A program made the position numbers and the translations under genes. 64,000 nucleotides of DNA from Kryptolebias marmoratus (taxonomy: Eukaryota; Chordata; Actinopteri; Cyprinodontiformes; Rivulidae), in assembly GCF_001649575.2 (NCBI RefSeq), contig NC_051433.1:28237294-28301293 (forward strand). The letters run 5' to 3'. Below the pieces are notes generated by a model. The model did no database searches. It worked only from the letters and a program-made list of their open reading frames with translations, and was not told where the DNA came from. This document shows positions 11,050 to 22,499 of the stretch, in pieces; position 1 is the stretch's first letter, and each line of letters opens with the position of its first letter.

Positions 11050-11317
11050 TATGGCAGAGGTTGCTGAGATAGTTACAAAGTTCCCTGGCGGCAGGGTGAC
11101 AGGAGTGGACTAGACCAGCTCTGAGATGTTGAGTACACTGGATGTTGTGGGGCTGTCATAGTTGACTGGGTTGTTGCATGAAAGACCAAAACAACATCTG
11201 TGGGAGTGGAAGTGTGGGGTGGTAGTCTCCAGTTTTTAAAAGGCGACCAGCAATTGTGTTCCAAATACTGAGGAATCCCACTTCTCAGCCTCTCTGGAAA
11301 GGTTTACACTAGGGTGT
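11050..11317 (+). pseudogene. Old RTE/Rex3-like RT relic
   Basis: Broken translation reads like the Rex3 linker and RT start. AEVAEIVTKFPGGRVTGVD corresponds to EVVKKFLGGKAPGVD of copy B; then TLDVVGLS, VVVSSF-KATSNCVPN (for VVPLFKKGDRRVCSN) and FSASLERFTLG (for LLSLPGKVYSG). Many substitutions and several stops make it older than copies A-E. It ends abruptly at 11317, where the foldback element begins. Confidence 0.6.
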
Positions 11318-11885
11318 TATGTCGGCCAGCCGTTCTCTGCCAGCCCCTTCTCTCACGCGCGTTGGTTCACTTAGGGATGGTTGACCGACATTAGCGTTTC
11401 TGTTTCGGGTCAGCTGTGAGCTAGACACCACTAACTTCACGGAGCGCGAATATCCAATATCCAACTTAAAACTAACTTCACTGCGGTCGCAAACCAGTTT
11501 CCTCCCCAGCTGCAGGAGAGTGGGGGGCTGTTTTGCACGTCCTGCAGTGTAATCATGGAATATAAACGCAAGTCATACATCGACAAACACTTTGTGTCTG
11601 CAAAACGTGAGGAGAGCTGCAGACGAGGGACAATCCAGAAATGATCATGAATGTCAGTTTATAAGCTATCAAAGCTCTCAAATAAAGCACCTTTTGATAA
11701 TGTCAGTGTTTGTTGGTAATTAACTTACAAAACTAGTAAGTTTTTTTGGTTTATATGTTAAAAGTTATGGTTTGTTATTGATTTTAGTTTTAAAAAATCG
11801 CAACTTTTAGGAAAATCAGCCATTTTAGCCCACAACAATCACAAAAAATGCCAGCGAAATCATGGCGAAATCATCTTTACATAAA
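11318..11885 (+). mobile_element. hAT-derived element with CGGBP1-like finger, copy 1
   Basis: Contains 'ccaatatccaacttaaaact', 'ctgttttgcacgtcctgcag' and 'gagagctgcagacgaggg', and ends near 'ttagcccacaacaatcac'. The same series occurs in reverse orientation inside the gypsy element at 55.3-56.1 kb. At 11524-11612 the plus frame gives LFCTSCSVIMEYKRKSYIDK and HFVSAK, resembling the CGG-binding/hAT zinc finger (LFCTSC...H). The left side carries half of an inverted repeat whose central loop is flipped relative to the other copy. It lies directly against the RTE relic. Confidence 0.65.
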
Positions 11886-12444
11886 AACCTTTGGGAAGTG
11901 ACCAATACATAGAAAAAAAAGTTCTCAAATGTGTTGAATGGAGGGAGGTGGGGTGCTCGGGTGATATGATTAAGTGTAGAAAAAAAACTTTAGTTAAAAG
12001 ACTATTTTTTATATATATAATTATTGTGGGACTTCACTAATTTATGAATGTAGCATAATCAAACACTTTTTGGTTTGTGGCCTTTTTTTTGCTTTATAAA
12101 TTATTTTATCTTTTCTTATGGGACAGCTTATCTTCATATTCCATTTTATAGTATGTTCAAACAATGGATAATGTTTTGGTATTGTTTTAATGTAGGTAGA
12201 AGTAGCATGCGTCATTGGTTTTATGCTTCTGCTAGGAGACGAAGGGGTTGGGGGATGTTCTGTTCTGAATTTGGAATGTTTGTTGGGAAATTGGGTTGGC
12301 ACCTATCACATATGTCCAGTTCTCCTTAGTTATGCTTAATGCAATGAGATATCTGAAATTTTGTTCTATTTTTCCATCCCTGTGTTTATTTTATCACATG
12401 TCGAAACTTTTCAGCACAGATGAAGAAGTCCACCTAGTGTGGTT
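11886..12444. other. No gene seen
   Basis: AT-rich. The overlapping 84- and 86-codon frames on both strands at 12042-12329 have no domain similarity that I recognise and no codon regularity. They may be a leader of the L1-like relic that follows. Confidence 0.35.
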
Positions 12445-13400
12445 CAGGATATTGTGTTTGCTAGTTTGAATTGTAAGAACCTAAACATCGCAATCAAATG
12501 CAGGAAAGTTCACTATCTATCTTCTACACTATCTTGATGCTCAAATAGTTCATTTACAAGAGACCTATTTAAGAGATGTAGACCGCACCAGACTCTAGAG
12601 GAGCTGGGTTGGATAGATGTATCTGTCGTCCTTTTCCAGCAAATCAAGAGGTGTTGCTATTCTTCTTCAACAATGTCTAATTTTGTTTTAGGTTTTTAAT
12701 TGTCCTGGGGCACTTTTATGATGCAAAAGTTGCTCTTGTGAATGTATATGCTTCCAATGGAAACAATGATTCTATTTTTAGACAGGTCTTGTTATTGCTG
12801 CTGTATTTTACTACTTATGATTTGATTACAGGATTCTGATTTGTGATTTGTCCAGGGTGTCCCATGCTTCTCACACAGTGATGGCTAGAGATAGGCACCA
12901 GCTGCCCATGACCCTGAAAGGGTTAGGGTCCATTTTTGCTCTTCAGTCAAAGTTGGCCAAAGCGATTGAAGCATTTTTGAATTAATGTTGTGGACTCCTA
13001 GAGCTTTTTATATCCAGATAAGAGACAATTATCGTTGTTCTCCCATATTCACCATACTTACACTCACATTATTATCCTTTTTTTTGCTGATAGCAAGCTG
13101 CTTTTGTCGATTTCAGACTGCAAATATGACTCTATTAAGTACTTCATGAACATCTATTTCCAGAATTTTGCTAGTGCAAGACCATTATGACGTTTTGACA
13201 AACAACCACAGATAGATAATGACTTTGCTAACTTTGTCTTTGAATAAATTGATTTTTTCTTTTAAGTTAATAAGACGACAGCAGTCACAACCTGTTTTGT
13301 GGGAAACAATGAAGGATTTTATAAGGGGCGAGGGGGGTATTTATTAAAGGGCCCATCAGAGAAAATTTATAAAGATGTATTTGCAAGTCAAAAACAATCT
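12445..13400 (+). pseudogene. L1/Tx1-like LINE relic (ORF2 endonuclease and following part)
   Basis: Broken translation contains the L1-type endonuclease start SLNCKNLNIAIKCRK, then AQIVHLQETYLRDVD and SSKSRGVAILLQQ, in shifting frames. A Y-A-S-N-G-N-N-D-S-I-F block (12740-12780) follows. Further on are FFADSKLL-like and SLNKLIFSF / VLWETMKDFIRG segments (about 13060-13330). The order matches an L1-family ORF2 from the EN domain towards RT. Stops and frameshifts throughout. A tail-type repeat interrupts it at about 12848-12935. Confidence 0.6.
12848..12935 (-). repeat. Fragment of common teleost 3' tail repeat
   Basis: 'cagggtgtcccatgcttctc' followed by 'gatagg' + 'caccagctgcccatgaccct' + 'gaaaggg' is the reverse complement of the repeat at 49.62-49.75 kb ('gggagctggtgcctgtctcc'). 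I recognise it as a piece widespread in fish genomes at LINE/SINE tails; the exact parent family is not decided here. Confidence 0.6.
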
Positions 13401-13729
13401 TATCACACCACAGCACACTGATCAGGGATTGTTGTCTGTCAATAAATCCAGTCTAAAAACTAAAGGACACAAAGCTTTTGCAGTTGTATCAACTGCAAAA
13501 AATAAAATAAAAATAAAAACTGCTATGGAACTCTCTGCCTTTCCATCTTTGTTCTTAGGACTCAGTGTACCTTTTCAAGAAACAGCTGAAGACTCATTTT
13601 TTTAGAGTGGCATTTCAGTAGCATATCATTTTCTTATCTGTTCTTGATGCTTTCTTTCCTTATTGTTACCTTATTTCCTACCTTAGTGAATGAAGTTCAT
13701 AAGTTTAAACCATCGTCTCCTATTCTATT
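13401..13729. other. No gene; possible LINE tail
   Basis: Contains 'ctgaagactcatttttttag' near 13587, a phrase common in 3' ends of fish LINEs. The 76-codon frame at 13375-13605 is not recognised. Confidence 0.35.
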
Positions 13730-14640
13730 ACAACATCTCCAACAAAATCGGCAACAAGGATGAGCACTTCAGTACTGAGTCCATCACCTTTCCTGCATCA
13801 CACTGGTGAACCTCCTGTACCATTTACAATGTGGCAGAAAATATTTGACAATTACATGCTTGTTATAAATGCTTGGGGAGACACATGGCCAGATGAAAGA
13901 CAACGTGCCATTTTACTACACTGCTTCGGTCTAGAGGGACAACATCTGTTCTACACACTATCAAAACAAGGTATAACATTTGATGAAGCCATGGCTGCAC
14001 TTGAAATACATTTTGTTCCAAGAGTTAATGTATTGGCATGAAGACATACATTCAGACAACATGTTCAACGTTCCAATAAAAACGCAAGCCAATATGTCAC
14101 CGCTCTCAGACCTTTAGCTACTCTTTGTGGCTTTGGAGTGATGGTAAGTGAACTAATAAGAGATATGTTCATTTCTAATGCTTATCTCATTGCTGTGAAG
14201 GATAAGTTACGTTTCAAACAAGTGAACCTCCACTTCAAGTTTATTATAAACAGGCAAGTCATAAAGAGCACCACCACTACTTCATATGGATCATATAAAT
14301 ACCTGGCTAATGATAAAATATGATAAAAACTGCCCTGCTGCTAAAGTAAAATTTGATAACTGCAAGAAAAAAGGGGCATTTAACCAAAGTATGCAAATCA
14401 CCTGCGGCTATTGTGAGACAAGTTGTTGTTCCTGAGTTAGCAATACCGTGTCTTATTGATGTTAAGCTGATGGCTGCAGCATTTGATAAAATCACATGCC
14501 AAAAGAAAATTGAAGAACAAAACTCCTAGGAACATTCTACAACACAAACAAAGAACATTCTACAACAAAACTCTTATGCTAATTGTAGACACTGAAACTT
14601 CTGTATCTATTTTACCAGAAACAATCTACTAGCAACATTT
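13730..14640 (+). pseudogene. Ty3/gypsy relic: gag capsid, zinc knuckle trace and protease start
   Basis: The open segment 13760-14041 (93 codons) reads as a retroelement capsid: PSPFLHHTGEPPVPFTMWQK, FDNYMLVINAWGD, RQRAILLHCFGLEGQHLFY, then LEIHFVPRVNV. A TGA ends it, but similarity continues in frame through HTFRQHVQRSNKNASQYVTAL and the ATLCGFG and IRDMFISN blocks to about 14225. Near 14360-14400 a shifted frame suggests a CCHC remnant, and 14577-14632 gives LIVDTETSVSILPE, like the protease DTG(S/A) loop with Gly changed. No LTRs were found. Capsid proteins of this kind also occur domesticated, but the stops argue for a dead relic. Confidence 0.7.
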
Positions 14641-16085
14641 TGCACCTTGTTACTTCCTCTGTTGACCCATCCACTATGACTTAGAATTGGGATCCAGGAA
14701 ATAACAAGAACAAATAACTTTACTGGCACATGCCTATAAATACACACAAACACACGCACCCACACACACACACACACTCTCAGCTCAGCCACAAAACCGC
14801 TGGGCTCCAGAGACAAAAGCTTGTCATGCTCTGGTGGGGTCCTGTCACTAATCCTCACAGCTTTAGAGGATGCAGACAGCAGACACTCACACACACACAA
14901 AATGTATCAAAGTATTTGAAAGAGAAATCCAACACACACAGTGTCTGGATTTGGTGATACATAGTTACACACTCTCTCTTGGACACAGACAGCGGGGTGT
15001 GAAGGCCGAGCAGAGCTACTGGCGACAAGTTAGACAGAGGAGATGGCTGTCTAAGCTTTATCACACAAGGGAGGGCTGTCTGGGGCACCTGACCAGCAAA
15101 CTCCTCACTGTGTGTTTCTATCTATGCCTTTTGCTTACATGAAGTTATGCATGTGTGTGTTTGTGTGAACTTTGAATGTGAGCACTCATAATTGGAGCTT
15201 ATCACCCTGAATGGGTTAGAAGGAGAGGTGCCAGAGCAGGATTGTGAATGTCTGACTAGAGCTGGAGCTGAATAGGGGTGTTCTAATGACTCATCCAGAT
15301 TCTTACAAGCAGAAGAATTGTACAGCCATGGAACATATTCCATATATTGAACACAATCCATACAACATCAATTACTTTAATCTACAGATCAAAGACAGAA
15401 GCAGATGTTTAATCTTTTCCTGTTCATCGGTTCATATTCTCTGAAATCTTCTCACTAATATATCCTTTTCACTTGTGCAGTATCAAATCACAAGCATGTT
15501 GGAGTGGTGGTGTATTTTATCAGCATATAAAATATTGGCCAACCTAACCATCGCATGTTTAAGTCAGTATAAGTCAAGATGCTTTACAGCCTTTCCTTTC
15601 CCTTGTGCTGACTTTCCATATAAGTCTCAAATGTACCTGAAAACAATTCTTCAAAGTTTTCAAAGAAGAAAATAAAAATCAGTTGTGTTTCCATGAAGTG
15701 GGCTGCATTTTCTTTTTTCATTTCCGTCAACTTTTGTCGATAAAAGCAACTTGACGATCCACCTCCAAATGGAAATAAAGAAAATTTCAAGGACAAAATA
15801 AAACATTTTCTGTTTTTGTGTAAATGTCAGTCCCAGGAAGAAAGGCCTATTTAGGGTTATGTTTTGGTATCATGTTCTGAAGTTGGATTAAAATTAATTT
15901 AGATGTGCCTCACCAAGATCTGTAAACTATTTCCTTACATGTTGGCATACCTGTTTTCAGTCAACACATGTGTAGTTCCTCAACAAAACCATCCATTTTA
16001 AGAAAGGTTCTAAATGGGACACAACATGAACAACAGGCTGCCTAATTTCAATTCTGCTACTGAGGTTATCATGCTAATAAATATG
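14641..16085. other. No gene seen; CA repeats
   Basis: Short CA-rich tracts lie at about 14740-14782, 14885-14900 and 14930-14942, and GT near 15148-15166. Overlapping short open frames here have no recognisable domains. Confidence 0.45.
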
Positions 16086-16875
16086 TTCTAAATTATACTG
16101 TTCTAAAAATTTCTCCAATTTTAGCTTCTCTTCACTGGCCCCTGTAAATTTTTAAATAAATGTAAAATCTTACTCCTAACATATAAAGTTCTCAACAATC
16201 AAGTTCCATCTCATATAAAGATCAGTTTGGTTCACGTTTTTCCAAACAGAGCACTTCACTCTCAGACTGCAGGTTTACTTGTGGTTCCTAGAGTTTCTAA
16301 AAGTAGAATGGGAGGCAGAGCTTTTGGATATTAGGCTCCTCTCTTGTGGAACCAACTTCCAGTTTCTGTCTGTGAGGCTGACACACTCTCTACTTTTATG
16401 ACAACCTAAGACAAATTTTGACAAATCCTATATTTAGGATTTTAGGGTTACCTTGAGTCAGCTATCCATTAGTTATGCTGCTATAGGCTTAGACTGCTGT
16501 AGAACAAAGTGGCCACATTTTCTCACTCTTCTGCTGTCTTTACTCACTCTGCCCTATATGCTACATGTATTTGTAATTATCTCTGTCATTAACATGTGTT
16601 TTCCTGTCCTCTCAAACCCCAGGTGGTCGAGGCAGATGGCTGCCCATCCTGAGCTGCTCAAGGGTTTTTCCTGTTACAAGGGAATTTTTGCTTTCCACTG
16701 TTGCCATTGTGCTGCGACAAAGTGAAGATCCAGTGTAATCTGCTGGCTTCCTTAGATAGATAACTTTTACTAACTGACATTTTATAATGTGTGTGAATGT
16801 TTTTGTACAGTGCCCTGAGGTGACTTTTGCTGTGGCTTGGTGATATATAAATAAGCTGAACTGAATTGAATATGT
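16086..16875 (+). mobile_element. Rex1/Babar-type LINE 3' end
   Basis: Contains the phrases 'gagcacttcactctcagact', 'gtggttcctagagtttcta', 'tagaatgggaggcagagctt', 'ggctcctctcttgtggaacc' and 'gttatgctgctataggctta'. The 3' end reads 'gtacagtgccctgaggtgac', then 'ctgaactgaattgaat', the repeat-like tail of this LINE family. It corresponds to the end of RT plus 3' UTR; frames are broken, and the 90-codon frame at 16453-16725 is incidental. Related 3' ends are at 24.8 (-), 32.3, 59.1 and 60.2 (-) kb. Confidence 0.7.
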
Positions 16876-17634
16876 CCATTATTGCATCAAATGGTGGGTT
16901 ACATGCTGACACAACTTTCTAATACTGCATTAGGATGCAGCTACATGCTAGAAGATCATGCCATGCTGGCATGACTCTACTTCCACAGGTATCATGTTTA
17001 TGCTAGATTGCTTACATAACATTGTAATGATCCCAGTCCTGCTGCAAATTCTTGATGACCAAGGTGTTTTTGCACATCATGTCTGTGCCACGGAGTTCCA
17101 CCCAGGACCCCTGTTCACTGCCACCACAATAATAAACCACCAGATGGATAAATGAATAACGGTAGGGATGAAGGATCAAAGATAAAGAGGTGCAGAGTAC
17201 TAGATTGAACCAAGTGAAGATGAATCTGACAGAAGTGAACAATGTGGACTTGAATGTAGACTTGACCCACATTCTGGAGTGTCTGCGCTGAAAGTGAGCA
17301 ACCTGCAGACGATCTTTAAGGAGTTGATTTAAATGAAAGAAATGCAATAGGATGAGAGGATAAGAGGAAAAAAGGGATAGGGATGACAGATGAGGGGAAG
17401 GGAGATTTAAGAGCATGAGACAAATTGTGGGTGAGACGATTATAAGAAGGCTTGCGCTTGCTGGGTGATTAGACGTGTGTTTGAGAAATAGCCCAACAAG
17501 TGTGTCTGTGGGAATGCATTCCCATTACTGGTGTAACAGTCCATGTATCTTGTACCAAACTGTAGTCCCCATACCAAAGTATATACCAAACTGTGACTTA
17601 GGTATGCCATTACACCCCTTATGCTCATGCATTC
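16876..17634. other. No gene seen
   Basis: The 134-codon minus frame at 17012-17416 is low-complexity (L, S, H, F) without a domain. 17510-17620 has a 'taccaaactgt' phrase repeated at 17553, 17584 and nearby. Confidence 0.4.
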
Positions 17635-17880
17635 TGTAGAGACTTTATGAGGTCAACCACTAATGTTGGACAACAAAGTCTGGCTTGTGATTCTCATTCC
17701 AGTTCATCCCAAGGTGTTTGATGGAGTTGAGGTCATGGCATTGTGTGGGCCAGTCAAGTTCTTCCACACCAATTTTATCAAACTATTTTTTAATAGCCTT
17801 GCTTTATACACAGGGGAACAGTCATGTTAGAATGGAAAAGGGCCTTCCTCAAAAGCTGTTTTTCCATTGTTAAGTTGTAG
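17635..17880 (-). mobile_element. Tc1-like transposase relic
   Basis: 'ccaaggtgtttgatggagtt' and 'gaggtcatggcattgtgtgg' plus 'ccagtcaagttcttccacac' are, read on the minus strand, the degenerate D-W-P-x-x-S-P-D-L-N-P-I-E area of Tc1 transposase, which is typical of antisense fish Tc1 relics. '...gaacagtcatgttagaatgg' continues the reverse strand. Too decayed for a frame. Confidence 0.55.
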
Positions 17881-18770
17881 CATGACTTGTTTCGACCCAA
17901 CTTGGTTCTATACGGTCTCTGTTGTTTTCCATTTAACTGAGTGCTAACTCAATGTGGGCGGCTCATCATAGCCCAGCTGCCCAAAACTTACCACTAATGT
18001 GTAAGAAAGTGGAATAAAGTCACAAAACACTCATCATTCTCTGCCACTGTTTCCAAAGATGCTGTGACCATGTCGAAGCAATCTTCCTTCTGATAGTGCA
18101 AGCCAATAAATAGAATCCACTAAGTCTATCTGTTGTGGCAGTTGTAAAATAAACAGTAGAGAGACGGTAAAACTAACAAGTTTTATTACAACCGTGCTAT
18201 CCCAACAGAAGCAATTAAAATAAGTGTTTTACTCTCTCCCAATCTCATCCTTCTCTGCATCTCTAATAACAGTGTCACAGCAATGCAATCTAGTGATCAA
18301 AAGTAATAACAGCAACATAAATACATTCCCTGTGAAGACCTCAGAATACAACACTGGTGTCAGACAAAAAAACAAGAATCATTTGCACCTCGTCATAGTA
18401 CTACGGTGTTGATTTACATTTTGCCATTTTAATGGATATAACACATTTTTTTTAAAAAACATTTAAATAAATAACAAAAATGAAAGCCGCATTTGCAACG
18501 TGTTAAAAATTATGGGTTTCTTGTGAAGGAGACACTCGCTTAATTGATGCCACTCTCTGTCCAATAAATGACCTGCATTCTGCTAAATTCAAATCTTCAG
18601 TTTGTCTTTGCTTGCTTGCTTAGAACCCCAGCCGAGGAGGTTGCAAGAAGTGAGCTGAAATTGGGCGAGACCATCCAATGGAAATACTCTTAACCACGCT
18701 AAATTAACCTAAGTAGAGCTGAGTTGACTCAAGTAGAACTGAGTTGAGCCCATGGAAAAGGGACAAAATT
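17881..18770. mobile_element. Possible non-autonomous DNA element
   Basis: The left side has 'ctgtttttccattgttaag' and 'cgacccaacttggttctata'. The right side has 'gagctgagttgactcaagt' and 'gttgagcccatggaaaaggg', which in reverse complement gives TTTTCCATGGGCTCAAC. The two ends are loosely inverted and enclose about 0.85 kb without a gene. The right-end phrases are familiar from fish DNA transposons. Boundaries and superfamily are uncertain. Confidence 0.35.
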
Positions 18771-19253
18771 GTTGCCACAAAGTTGGATCATAAATCTTGG
18801 TATGTTGAAGCCTTAGATTGCCCATTATCAGAGATAAGAAACATAACCCAAACTCTGCTGAAATACCTAAATTCAACTATCAACACTTTTGACCATTTAA
18901 CCAATTAAGCTCAACCTTATGACTTTAAAATGGATATTTATTGCAGATTGTTGAGGTCTCACATATTTGGATGACCAGGCGTAATTGTCGCTTCTATCTT
19001 TAGAATTCCTTCAAACACATGCTAGTGTGGTTGGGAGAAGAGGTGAAAGCAGATGGACAAAAAGAAGAAATTGTTTTGTCCAACATTTGGAATGTCCCAT
19101 CTAAATCATAGAATATTTTAACTAAAACACTGTTTTGTATACATTCTGCCTTTCAGCTGCTCCTTTTTGTCCCTGCAATATAATAAGAGGTTTTTTACTG
19201 CACACCACTGAAGGTAAAAGAGAAAAAAAGTTTGCCTGTTTGTTTGTCTAATG
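18771..19253. other. No gene seen
   Basis: AT-rich sequence with no supported feature. Confidence 0.4.
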
Positions 19254-19255
19254 TA

Positions 19256-19990
19256 CAGTGCCTACAAAAAGTATTAATTCCCTTGGATGTTTTATTTTTT
19301 TTATTGTTGTCATAAATCAATCATGGTCAATATAAATTGGTGTTTTGACAAAAATAATTTAGAGTTTGCCAACCAGCTTGTGAAAGACTTCATGGTCAAG
19401 TGCTTCTTGGCAGCCTGCCCTAGTTGATATTTAAAATGAGTTTTCTTCAACAGTAGTTTTCTCTTTGCCCCTCCCCCATAAAGCTTAGATTGTGAAGAAC
19501 CCAGGCGATAGTTGTTGTATGTCTCACCTGCTGAAACTTGTAACACCTTCAGAATACTCATAGATGTCTTGGTGGTCTCTCTCACTATTCTTTTCCTTGC
19601 ACGGACACTAGGTTTATGAGGACGGCCTGCTCTTGCTAGATTTACTCATGTCCCATATTCCTTCCATTTTTTGGTTAAAGGCCCTAAACATCCCCAGGAT
19701 ACATGGTGATGTTAATGGCCTTGGAAATTATTTTGTATCCATCTCTGAACTCATACTTTTCATTATTCTTTTCTCTGAATTGAATTAGAACAGTCACTTT
19801 TACATTTTACATTAATTTTTTTTTTTGTTTGAATTGGTAATACAATGTAGAGATTTGATAACAGTTCTCTGAGATTTACAAGCAGTTGTTTCATGCTTTG
19901 GTATATGATGAACCCTTTGACGCCATTTTGTTTTTTTAACAAGACATTTGAGTTGTATTTTTGACTTATTGGTGTACATAAAATAGGCTG
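19256..19990. mobile_element. Tc1/mariner-like non-autonomous element, left end
   Basis: TA (19254-19255) precedes CAGTGCCTACAAAAAGTATT, a terminal sequence shared with the element at 62561 (TACAGTGCATTATGAAAGTA). The interior contains phrases such as 'cctagttgatatttaaaatg', 'gtgaagaacccaggc' and 'attccttccattttttggtt' seen in fish repeats. I could not find the matching right terminus, so the end coordinate is approximate and the 91-codon minus frame within is probably incidental. Confidence 0.45.
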
Positions 19991-21334
19991 ATGTCAGACT
20001 GCCTCAATAAGGCTGTTTTTAATAACAACACCCACCATCAATCTGTCTGTATCCACTAAACTTAAGTGAAGACAAAACTATTTTGTGTAAAGAAAGGCAT
20101 CAAAAAGCATCACTGTTACAAATAAAAATCTTGCATGCAACAACTTAACATAGTGCTTTGATCCCTGATGGAAAGTACAAATTTTCTCAAACCTCCAGTC
20201 AAATTGTCAAGTCTAATCCTCTCCACGTCTATTCAGACTTTATGTTCACCTTTTGGCCTTAGGCTTTCAATATTTGAGCCTTATTGACACCACAGACCCA
20301 AAGGAGCAGGCATGATCACTCTGCCCTGTGGCCCAACTTTGTCATTGCCTCATCCTGTAACCAGTATGGTTATGATTAATCACTCTTCCAGTAATCGGAG
20401 TGCCCTTCTTTCCCTCTTTTGTTCCATAGGCTCCAGATGACTGTCTGATGTCAGGGCATGACACAATGGGATCCAGATGCATGATCGATGAAGGACGGGT
20501 GATGCTCATAAGCAACAAGGCATTGTGGTTTAGTATTACAGACATAGAGTCCATAGAGCCTGGACTGCTTCGTGTCTGCATGGGTGATTAATGGGACTTC
20601 ACTGCCAGCAAGGGGACCCGTTTCCGGTCTGACAGATATAGAGCAATATGTTGTGTAGAGCCCATGTACATTTATTTATGCACCTACAAATGAACAAACC
20701 CAGGCAAGATGAACCCCCGAGGTGCTCCTCTGTTGAAATGAGGGGTCCCAGTCAGTCAGTGAGTTGGTAGAATAGATGAGATAAAGGGATTAGAGGTTAT
20801 TTTATAAGGCCATGATGTATAATTGATGGCGCAGAGAAAAGAAGGTGTGCATATTAGGCCAGGTTAGGTCACTACAGATCACCTTGTAAGTCACATGATC
20901 AGCGGGCTTCACGACAGCATCATCTGGAAGAAATAATCAAAGCTCACAAACATGCTTAAACAATGCATTTGCAAGACAAATTTCCCACACATTGGTAATA
21001 GATAACAGTCTCTATTCTGTCATTTCACCATTTCTTTTCCATTTACCAATGCTTCAGTCCCCTTACTCGTGTTATTTTTTTCCCTGCTGAATTTTTCTTG
21101 TGAAAGTTTACAAAGCCCAGCTGTCTCTGGCGGCTGTACAGGACTTTGTGTGGCAGGGCTTCAGGTCATATGTTGAGCAGATGTGGTTTGTGTGGATTCT
21201 CTGGGTGGCTCAGCAGGCTTATCTAACAATAAGCAGAGCATAATATCTGATCACAACTGACTCTGAAGTTTTTGTTTCCATTAGCAATAAATCTTTCTCA
21301 TTTGTTTTATAACTGGTTTCTTTTATACAAATTG
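19991..21334. other. No gene seen; apparently unique sequence
   Basis: 1.3 kb with few repeat hallmarks and no coding signal. One of the least repetitive stretches in the window. Confidence 0.4.
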
Positions 21335-21800
21335 CACATAAAATTAAAGACCTAGCATTTCTTGAAAGAATGCACATCATCTGCAGCCTTTCATGCCAGA
21401 GTTTTAAACTAAGATCATCTTATACTGACTAATGATGGAGTTATAGCTTTTTGGTCAACCCTTGTAAATAACATGTTCAATTGCATGCGATATTGTTATA
21501 CCGTGTGTGATTTTGCAGGATCTGGTAGCTCTTGAATTAAATTTTGTGAATGGCTTTCAGCTACTAGTACATCAAATTTTAACCTAATATCTGTCAAATT
21601 TAGAAAAGTAAAGCCACTTTTGTGTAGGCTAAGGTAATTTTTGTGTTTTGTCTGCAGTAGCCATCTTAAATTGGGTTGAGTCCAAAAGTTAAGCTGTTGT
21701 AGACCTAATGATAAATTTCTGCAAGTTTGAATAAAATCTGGTCAGTAAGTCATGATCTATTTTGCCAACAAATAGAGTTTGTTCTAATAGTTGATGGCAA
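21335..21800 (+). repeat. Unclassified dispersed repeat, copy 3 (most complete)
   Basis: Ordered blocks: 'aaagacctagcatttcttg', 'ctttcatgccagagtttta', 'ctaagatcatcttatactg', 'gatggagttatagctttttg', 'cagctactagtacatcaaat', 'gccacttttgtgtaggctaa', 'gccatcttaaattgggttga', 'aaaatctggtcagtaag', 'attttgccaacaaatagag' and 'ttgatggcaaaattttaaac'. No ORF, no inverted termini and no poly-A tail were recognised. Confidence 0.65.
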
Positions 21801-22499
21801 AATTTTAAACATATGCAGAGTAGCGTTCAGAGTAGAAGTTAAGTAACTAAAAAGGAGAGGTTCACGTTGTATCCAAAGGTTCGGAATTAGAGTGGCAAGA
21901 ATATGGGGGGTGCGTTCAAGTTAAAGAACAGTGGATGCAGATTCCAGCTTGAATGCTTTATTGCATTCCAGATCACAGTTGAATTATCCAGTTATCATCA
22001 TCATACATTATCAGTTGGAGGGTATCAGTTATGTGGTCTGCAACAACAATGCAGATAATCGTTGGGAAATGTAAATAAACATAGCAGCAAATTCACAAGC
22101 GAGAGACTAGTTTCAGTCATCAATCCATAAGGCAAATAGTTAACATAAATAGCATACCGTATTGTACGTAGCTCTAATAAGGTAAAGAAACAAACTTCTA
22201 TGCATGAATTGAACCAATGAACTTAGCTGTATTCAATAACAGAACAAAGTTGCTACTCACTTTTTGGCATTTACACACAATAAACCGAATAAACACAGGT
22301 AAAACATCCTCCCTTCACTACTGCATGAGGGGGAAAAAAAAAAAAAGCCAGCATTGTGTCTGAACTGCCCGCTGCACACCTGTGATGCACTCAAAGGACG
22401 TCTGTATATCTTTGGTAAGTTCAATAACATAGAAAATTCTGTACTTAGTATAATAAACCAAACATAATACTATAAATTAAACATAAATCCTGTGGACTT
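21801..22499. other. Unassigned insert between two repeat copies
   Basis: About 700 bp separating repeat copies 3 and 4. It has 'aataaac' motifs, a poly-A run at 22332-22345, and no ORF. It may be an insertion that split a longer repeat or a spacer. Confidence 0.3.

Noticed and set aside
12042..12329. Opposed 84- and 86-codon frames
   Set aside because: Mutual overlap on both strands in AT-rich DNA; no domain.
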